A stretch of 7,400 nt of DNA from contig JAGMDE010000097.1 of NCBI GenBank assembly GCA_023128855.1, positions 1 to 7,400 of the forward strand, given 5' to 3'. The translations under genes and the position numbers were made by a program. Numbering within the stretch: position 1 is the first letter of the stretch; each line of letters opens with the position of its first letter. Under the pieces are notes generated by a model. The model was given only the letters and a program-made list of their open reading frames with translations. It was not told the DNA's origin and did not search any database. Positions 1-4,938 of this stretch are shown piece by piece. The DNA is from Thermoplasmatales archaeon. Its GTDB lineage: Archaea; Thermoplasmatota; E2; DHVEG-1.

Positions 1-1
1 A

Positions 2-405
2 ATCTATAACATGCTTGGAGGAATAAACTCATGGAAAACGAAAGGGTATCCTACTACAAGTGAAGGTTTTTTAGATATTGAAGTTGAAGAAGCATGGGAG
101 CTTTTAAATGATACCAATAATGGTATTCAAAAACCTATAGATGTTAGAACTTATGAAGAATGGATTGATGAACACATAGACACACCACCTCCAGAAAATG
201 CAAGTCATTATCCTCTTTCAGATTTGCAAGATCCAGAAAAATTGCCAGAATTCATGGAATCATTCAAGGGTATGGAGATTATTTTCTATAGTAACTCTGG
301 TGATCTGAGTCTTATAGCAGCTGGAATTCTTGTTGATAATAGTTTTGAGGGAACGATCTACAACATGCTTGGTGGGATAAATGCATGGAAGGTAGCAGGG
401 TATCC
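2..405 (+). repeat. Tandem rhodanese domain duplication (ends of both copies visible)
   Basis: Bases 2-51 and 356-405 align without gaps at an offset of 354 bases (118 codons), with about 39 of 50 bases identical. Both encode the IYNMLGGIN-WK--GYP end of a rhodanese domain. This shows that the gene carries at least two tandem rhodanese domains that arose by duplication. Only the last few residues of the first copy are inside the window, so its active site cannot be read. Confidence 0.85.
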
Positions 406-976
406 AATAGTTGGGGGAGAACCACTTATAGCAGATGCAGATGGACCATATGAAGCCTTTGAGGATGAACCCATACAATTCGAAGGGTCTGCAGATGGTG
501 GAGAACCACCATATTCGTTCCATTGGGATTTCGGCAATGGTGATACGTTAGATGAGGAAGATCCAGTTTACGCTTATGATGAACCAGGTGTTTACGAGGT
601 AATCCTAACTGTTACAGATGATGCAGAAAACACAGATGATGATGATACCACTGCAACAATCAATGAAATGCCATGCTGTTTCGAGGTCTTAATTCCACCA
701 GGATTTGGAATTGGTCTGAAAGCAGAAGTCACAGAGATTTGTGAGGAAAGTCATACGGGAGTACCCTGGGAATTCAAAATAACTGGTGGTTTAATTGTAA
801 TTCCGATATCTCCACTTACTGGTACAGCTGATTTTGCAGCAGGTGAAACAAAGACCATTAAAGTGCCGTTAGTGATTGGACTAGGCAGTATTCAAATAAC
901 ATTTACTATAGGCGAATATTGTGACCCGACAATAGTAAACGCTCGCATAATCGGACCTTTCGTAATTGTAAGTTAG
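2..976 (+). CDS. Tandem rhodanese-like / PKD domain protein, 5'-truncated by the window edge
   Basis: The frame is open to the window edge. The residues before the first ATG (position 11) read IYN-MLGGINSWKTKGYP, which is the end of one rhodanese domain, so this ATG is internal and the true start is upstream. Numbering from that Met, a second rhodanese domain spans about 22-134, with IDVRTYEEW at 43-51 and the closing IYNMLGGINAWKVAGYP at 116-132. Its active-site loop reads YSNSGD (93-98): the usual catalytic Cys is Ser94, so sulfurtransferase activity is unlikely for this domain. A PKD domain follows (about 138-218; WDFGNGDT at 172, EPGVYEVILTVTD near 191). Next comes a beta-rich domain of about 100 residues (220-321) containing GFGIG and ending GPFVIVS, a type I associate with Thermoplasmatota surface proteins. 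PKD domains are typically extracellular, so export is inferred; the signal peptide would lie outside the window. No membrane anchor is visible at the C-terminus. The biological role is unknown. Confidence 0.85.
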   Translation: MYNMLGGINSWKTKGYPTTSEGFLDIEVEEAWELLNDTNNGIQKPIDVRTYEEWIDEHIDTPPPENASHYPLSDLQDPEKLPEFMESFKGMEIIFYSNSGDLSLIAAGILVDNSFEGTIYNMLGGINAWKVAGYPIVGGEPLIADADGPYEAFEDEPIQFEGSADGGEPPYSFHWDFGNGDTLDEEDPVYAYDEPGVYEVILTVTDDAENTDDDDTTATINEMPCCFEVLIPPGFGIGLKAEVTEICEESHTGVPWEFKITGGLIVIPISPLTGTADFAAGETKTIKVPLVIGLGSIQITFTIGEYCDPTIVNARIIGPFVIVS

Positions 977-980
977 TGAG

Positions 981-1010
981 ATAATAAACTATCTCTTTCC
1001 TTTTTTTCTA
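981..1010 (+). terminator. T-tract terminator after the rhodanese/PKD gene
   Basis: Shortly after the TAG stop (974-976) the sequence reads ATAAACTATCTC, then TTTCC and a run of seven T at 1001-1007. There is no convincing GC-rich stem. Archaeal RNA polymerase can stop at U-rich tracts without a hairpin, and the same TAAA-(C)-CTC-T layout follows the next three genes. Confidence 0.6.
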
Positions 1011-1053
1011 TTTTGTTTGAAATGAAATCAGAATAAACATAATCATTTCTTAG

Positions 1054-1101
1054 ATAAAATTTAAATTCGATTATACTATTATCTATGTATATCGGGGAGG
1101 T
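1054..1101 (+). promoter_or_regulatory. Candidate promoter and ribosome binding site for the first FG-GAP gene
   Basis: An AT-rich box, AAAATTTAAATT at about 1057-1068, could be the TATA element, with transcription starting near 1085-1090. GATTATACTATTA at 1069-1081 is a weaker alternative. A strong Shine-Dalgarno sequence, GGGGAGGT (1094-1101), lies in the short leader. It is followed by two consecutive ATG codons (1105 and 1108). GGAGG ends 4 bases before the first and 7 before the second, so the second ATG is an equally good or better start. The TATA choice is uncertain; the ribosome binding site is clear. Confidence 0.5.
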
Positions 1102-1104
1102 AAA

Positions 1105-2730
1105 ATGATGAAAGAGAAGGTATTAGGCATTTTTGTTTCTATGCTATTAATTGCAGTTCCTGTTTCATCATTAGCAGGAACCATGAATGATGAGGCGAAA
1201 CAAAGTATCAGCAGGGTCTCCATCATTAGTAGCTGGTTTGAGCAAGCCAAATTAACCGCATTAGACGGTGAAGCCGACGACTGGTTTGGTTGTTCCATTT
1301 CAATCGATGGGGACTATGCCATTGTTGGATCATGTTATGATGATTCAGAGAAAGGCTCGGCATATATATTCAAACGCAATGGAACGACATGGTCCCAAGA
1401 GTCTAAATTAACTGCATTCGGTGGTAAAGAATCAGATCAATTTGGTTGTTCCGTTTCTATAGATGGGGATTATGCTATTGTAGGTGCATATGGAAAAAAT
1501 AATTGGACTGGTGCAGCATATGTGTTCAAACGTAATGATGCAAATTGGCCTGAGATGGCTAAGCTGACCGCATCAGATGGCTCAGGCGGTGACTTCTTTG
1601 GCTATTCAGTTTCGATCGATGGACCCCGTGTCATCGTAGGTGCATATGGCGATGATGAAGTAGGAAGAATTGACTCTGGTTCTGCGTATATATTCACACG
1701 TGGCTGTTGCGGCTGGAATGAGGCTGCTAAACTGAATCCATCAGACGGTGCACTTGGTGACTACTTTGGTTATTCAGTTTCGATCTATGGGATCCGTGTC
1801 ATCGTAGGGGCATTTCACGATGATGACATGGGAACTGACTCTGGTTCTGCGTATATTTTTAATCGAACTGGTGCAACATGGGTAGAGGAACAAAAACTAA
1901 ATGCATCAGATGGTGAAACGGAGGACGAATTTGGTGTTTCTGTTTCTATCAATGAGAACTATACCATTGTTGGAGCATATGGCGATGACGGCTATACTGG
2001 TTCTGCGTATATTTTTAATCGAACTGGCACAACATGGGCAGAGGAACAAAAACTAAATGCATCAGACGCTGCAACGGGGGACGAATTTGGTGTTTCTGTT
2101 TCTATCAATGAGAACTATACCATTGTTGGAGCATATGGCGATGACGGCTATACTGGTTCTGCGTATATTTTTAATCGAACTGGTACAACATGGTCCCAGG
2201 ATGCAAAGCTGACAGCTTCTGATGGTGAAAAACTGGATGCCTTTGGCTGTACTGTTTCGATAAATGGGAACTATGCTGTCGTCGGGGCATTTCATGATGA
2301 TGACTTGGGAAACAACTCTGGATCGGCGTATGTCTTCAGGGGGCATAATCAACCTCCGAATGTTCCTACTATAACTGGTCCAACAACTGGACCAGCAGGA
2401 ACAGAGTGTGAATACGCATTCAATGCAGAAGACCCAGATGACGATGATGTTAAGTACCACATAGACTGGGGTGATGACAACTCTGAAACGACTGCTTTTA
2501 GTCCCTCCGGTACAAATGTGTGGGCAAAACACACCTGGAGTGAAAAGGGAACCTATATTATCAAAGCGACAGCTGAAGATAACTGTGGTTTAGTTGGTCC
2601 AGAGGCGATATTAGAAGTTACCATGCCAAGAAACAAAATGGCAACTAACACACCATTCCTAAACTTCCTACAGAACCATCCTAATCTGTTCCCAATACTA
2701 CAATTGTTGTTACAACGATTAGGACAATAA
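1105..2730 (+). CDS. Exported seven-repeat FG-GAP beta-propeller protein with PKD-like domain and conserved C-terminal tail
   Basis: This 541-residue protein begins with a signal peptide (about 1-25: charged MMKEK, a hydrophobic core, then SSLAG). Seven FG-GAP_2-type repeats start at residues 49, 101, 153, 209, 264, 316 and 368. Each follows the plan KLtaSDg--D-FG-SVSI-g-y-iVGAy-DD---GSAYiF-r---tW. Seven units fit a complete seven-bladed beta-propeller, as in integrin alpha heads, and the acidic DDD loops could bind calcium. A PKD-like domain follows (about 417-506, with IDWGDDNS at 453-460 and KGTYIIKATAED at 481-492). The end (507-541) carries MPRNK, then PFLNFLQNHPNLFPILQLLL, a tail I recall from other Thermoplasmatota exported proteins. 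It may act in anchoring or sorting, which is inference. Several N-x-S/T sequons (NGT, NRT, NAS) could be glycosylated. The likely role is binding or adhesion at the cell surface; the ligand is unknown. It is related to the protein at 4939-6912. Confidence 0.93.
   Translation: MMKEKVLGIFVSMLLIAVPVSSLAGTMNDEAKQSISRVSIISSWFEQAKLTALDGEADDWFGCSISIDGDYAIVGSCYDDSEKGSAYIFKRNGTTWSQESKLTAFGGKESDQFGCSVSIDGDYAIVGAYGKNNWTGAAYVFKRNDANWPEMAKLTASDGSGGDFFGYSVSIDGPRVIVGAYGDDEVGRIDSGSAYIFTRGCCGWNEAAKLNPSDGALGDYFGYSVSIYGIRVIVGAFHDDDMGTDSGSAYIFNRTGATWVEEQKLNASDGETEDEFGVSVSINENYTIVGAYGDDGYTGSAYIFNRTGTTWAEEQKLNASDAATGDEFGVSVSINENYTIVGAYGDDGYTGSAYIFNRTGTTWSQDAKLTASDGEKLDAFGCTVSINGNYAVVGAFHDDDLGNNSGSAYVFRGHNQPPNVPTITGPTTGPAGTECEYAFNAEDPDDDDVKYHIDWGDDNSETTAFSPSGTNVWAKHTWSEKGTYIIKATAEDNCGLVGPEAILEVTMPRNKMATNTPFLNFLQNHPNLFPILQLLLQRLGQ
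1249..2343 (+). repeat. Seven tandem FG-GAP repeat units in DNA, 156-168 bp each
   Basis: The units begin at about 1249, 1405, 1561, 1729, 1894, 2050 and 2206. The third and fourth are longer because of bigger acidic loops. Units five and six are nearly the same in DNA: bases 1923-2027 are identical to 2079-2183, 105 bp at an offset of 156. The similarity extends back to about 1841 and forward into the start of unit seven. This points to recent duplication or gene conversion of one blade, while the other units have diverged. Confidence 0.9.
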
Positions 2731-2734
2731 ATTT

Positions 2735-2757
2735 AACCTAAAAACCTCTTTTTTCTC
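2735..2757 (+). terminator. T-tract terminator after the first FG-GAP gene
   Basis: Right after the TAA stop (2728-2730) the sequence reads CCTAAAAACCTC and then six T (2749-2754). There is no stem-loop. It matches the motif seen after the neighbouring genes, and I read it as a U-tract archaeal terminator. Confidence 0.6.
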
Positions 2758-2824
2758 ATCTATATTTAATAAAATAAATGCGAATCTTGTTATTTTTCCA
2801 AGTAGATTTAGTTTACTATCCATC

Positions 2825-2870
2825 AATATTTATATATTAGATGCAACATAAGCCGTTCATAGTTCGGGGG
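2825..2870 (+). promoter_or_regulatory. Promoter (TATA box) and leader of the C25 peptidase gene
   Basis: ATTTATATATTA at 2828-2839 is a good archaeal TATA box, which would place the transcription start at roughly 2857-2862. The resulting leader is about 20 bases and contains a G-rich element, CGGGGG (2865-2870), nine bases before the ATG at 2880. This element is a poor match to the GGAGG core seen before both FG-GAP genes, so translation initiation may be weaker here. Confidence 0.6.
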
Positions 2871-2879
2871 CTATAAAAT

Positions 2880-4802
2880 ATGAAGAAAATTTTAACACTA
2901 GCGGTAGTTGGATTTTTAATCCTTGGAGGACTTGGAGCTGTTGCTATAACTGATGATACAAACTATGATGTGATAAAATCCGAGGAAGAATCGATTGTTG
3001 TTTCGGAACCTATTATCAAAGACACAGGTCAATATGTAGCGGTGAATCTAAACGAAGCAACATCTTCTCTTTTGGAAGTAGGAAAACCCATGTTACCTGT
3101 TGTTACAAAAGTATTTACATTCCCATTTGGAACGAAAATTAGTAGTATTGATGTAAGCTTTTCTGAGGTGAATAAGCTGGTGCTGTCAAAAGAAGTTCAG
3201 CCAGCTCCTGAGCCGGTTCCAATGAATGTTGAATTACAAATGGTTTCTGAACCAGTGAAGGATATAACGGTGTATGAAAGTACGGATCTGTATCCAACTA
3301 GTAGTTATAGTTATATTACAGGGTCTGGTTTAGACAATGGAAAACATGTTGTTTATCTCGCAGTAAAATGTTATTTTACTAGATATTCTCCTTCACAAAA
3401 CATTATTTATTATAGTAAAAGTGCTGATATCAAGGTAACCTATGAAGAACCTGCTAACCCGATGACTTTTGATGATGTTTATGATATGGTCATTATATCT
3501 CCATCTGAATATTCAAACGAACTTCAACCATTAATAAATCATAAAAACAGCTATGGAGTTGAAACTACCCTTAAGACGACTGAGGCTATCTATTCCGAGT
3601 ATGATGCCTATGACGAAGCTGAAGAAATCAAATATTTTATAATGGATGCTATTGAAGATTGGGGTATCACTGATGTTCTCCTAATTGGAAGCATTAATAA
3701 ATTACCTATTAGAACCTCATATCCTGGCTGGTGGGGAGAAGGTGATATATTAACTGATCTATATTATGCAGATATTTACAATGATACTGGTGGTTTCTGC
3801 AGTTGGGATGAAAATAACAATGGCAAATTCGGAGAGGTTTATCATGACCAACATCAGACATATGACATTGATGGTGTAGATCTTTTTCCAGATGTCAACC
3901 TTGGTCGTCTTGCCTGTGTAGATGAAAACGAGGTTAACATAGTTGTTGACAAAATAATACACTATGAAACCGATACCTATGGTAAAAACTGGTTTAATAA
4001 CATAGTTCTCGCCGGAGGAGATACATTCCCTTTTCGGAATGGAAATGAAGGTGAAGTAATAAATGATATAGTAGAAGGAATCATGTCTGATTTTACGCCT
4101 ACTAAACTATGGACTTCTGATAATACATTTAAAGCAAAAAATCTAAATAATGCAGTTAATAGTGGCGCTGGCTTTGTCGACTATTCAGGCCATGGATATA
4201 CAACTCGTATTGGTACCCATCCACCAAATTCTAATAGCTGGGTAACTTATTATGACTTTCATCTCCTAGGTCTTAATAATGGTTACAAACTTCCCATTGT
4301 CTACTTTGATGCATGTTTAACCTCTAAACTTGATTATGATTCATCTGAATCAAGTAGGCCTAATACTAGAGCTACTAATAGAGCTTTGAATTCGTTCTTA
4401 ATTGACAAAATTATTAAACCTATTACAAAAATTATAAGGTCTATCTTTGATGGTGACCAACCTGAGTTTTTATCTAGAATCCTGAATTCATATGATGTTC
4501 TATATGAGCCTAAGGATGAACCTACGTTACTACCCTGTTTTTCTTGGGATTGGATAAGAAGGAGTGATAAAGGAGCTATTGCAACCATTGGTGCAACCCG
4601 AACAGCATATGGAGGAATTGATCATGGAGCTGGAAAGATGGCCATTGAATTCTTTAAAGCATATGAAGACAGTGAAAACCTGGGTCAGATGATGACATAT
4701 TCTCAGAATGAATATATCATTGATGTACCATATGATCTTTTTACAGTTGAAGAATTCGTCCTTCTTGGTGATCCAAGTCTTAAAGTTGGAGGATACCCAT
4801 AA
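2880..4802 (+). CDS. Exported gingipain-like cysteine peptidase, family C25
   Basis: This 640-residue protein starts with a signal peptide (about 1-22: MKKIL, hydrophobic core, GAVA). A beta-rich propeptide-like region (about 25-195) precedes the catalytic part, as in gingipain-type precursors. The peptidase domain runs from about 200 (YDMVIISPSEY) through ITDVLLIGSINKLPIRT (263-279), LTDLYYADIY (291-300) and LGRLACVDENEV (341-352). The catalytic His is H438 in DYSGHGY, and the catalytic Cys is C479 in VYFDACLTS. An acidic loop, DENNNGKFGE (310-319), has calcium-binding character. The domain resumes at PCFSWDW (552-558) and GAIATIGATRTAYGG (565-579) and ends LLGDPSLKVGGYP. Between C479 and PCFSWDW lies an apparent insertion (about 485-548) containing a possible amphipathic helix. 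No C-terminal anchor or sorting tail is seen. The likely job is extracellular protein degradation, or maturation of surface proteins such as its neighbours. The family call is strong; the substrate is unknown. Confidence 0.94.
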   Translation: MKKILTLAVVGFLILGGLGAVAITDDTNYDVIKSEEESIVVSEPIIKDTGQYVAVNLNEATSSLLEVGKPMLPVVTKVFTFPFGTKISSIDVSFSEVNKLVLSKEVQPAPEPVPMNVELQMVSEPVKDITVYESTDLYPTSSYSYITGSGLDNGKHVVYLAVKCYFTRYSPSQNIIYYSKSADIKVTYEEPANPMTFDDVYDMVIISPSEYSNELQPLINHKNSYGVETTLKTTEAIYSEYDAYDEAEEIKYFIMDAIEDWGITDVLLIGSINKLPIRTSYPGWWGEGDILTDLYYADIYNDTGGFCSWDENNNGKFGEVYHDQHQTYDIDGVDLFPDVNLGRLACVDENEVNIVVDKIIHYETDTYGKNWFNNIVLAGGDTFPFRNGNEGEVINDIVEGIMSDFTPTKLWTSDNTFKAKNLNNAVNSGAGFVDYSGHGYTTRIGTHPPNSNSWVTYYDFHLLGLNNGYKLPIVYFDACLTSKLDYDSSESSRPNTRATNRALNSFLIDKIIKPITKIIRSIFDGDQPEFLSRILNSYDVLYEPKDEPTLLPCFSWDWIRRSDKGAIATIGATRTAYGGIDHGAGKMAIEFFKAYEDSENLGQMMTYSQNEYIIDVPYDLFTVEEFVLLGDPSLKVGGYP

Positions 4803-4811
4803 ATAACTCCA

Positions 4812-4830
4812 CTAAACCTCTCTTTTTTTT
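4812..4830 (+). terminator. T-tract terminator after the C25 peptidase gene
   Basis: CTAAACCTCTC is followed by eight T (4823-4830), starting a few bases after the TAA stop (4800-4802). This is the cleanest copy of the terminator motif shared by the four gene ends in the window. No hairpin is evident. Confidence 0.65.
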
Positions 4831-4870
4831 ATAATATTGTTTAAATGAAACCATTATAAACAATTTTTAG

Positions 4871-4930
4871 GGATATATTTATATTAAATTATTTTATTAC
4901 GATTTTATAAATTATAAAATTAGGGAGGAA
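4871..4930 (+). promoter_or_regulatory. Promoter, leader and ribosome binding site of the second FG-GAP gene
   Basis: GGATATATTTATATTAAAT (4871-4889) contains a TATA element, best placed at about 4878-4886. It predicts a start near 4905-4912. A Shine-Dalgarno site, GGGAGGAA (4923-4930), precedes the ATG at 4939, with 10 bases between GGAGG and ATG. An AT-only inverted repeat at 4902-4920 sits at the predicted start site and just before the ribosome binding site. The intergenic region is otherwise very AT-rich. Confidence 0.6.
4902..4920 (+). repeat. AT-rich inverted repeat in the leader of the second FG-GAP gene
   Basis: ATTTTATA (4902-4909) and TATAAAAT (4913-4920) are perfect 8-base inverted repeats separated by three bases. 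The element lies two bases before the Shine-Dalgarno site. It could be a regulator site or a weak leader hairpin, but in DNA this AT-rich a chance palindrome is plausible. Confidence 0.4.
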
Positions 4931-4938
4931 CGAAATAT

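Noticed and set aside
11..13. ATG at position 11 as the start of the rhodanese/PKD gene
   Set aside because: The codons before it encode IYN, matching the same motif at the end of the second rhodanese domain (356-364). The Met is therefore internal and the gene starts upstream of the window.
2062..2534. Minus-strand open frames of 156 and 61 codons across the end of the first FG-GAP gene
   Set aside because: The plus-strand frame has clear FG-GAP and PKD signatures throughout. The minus-strand translations are Cys/Ile/Val-rich, lack domains, and have no promoter or ribosome binding site.
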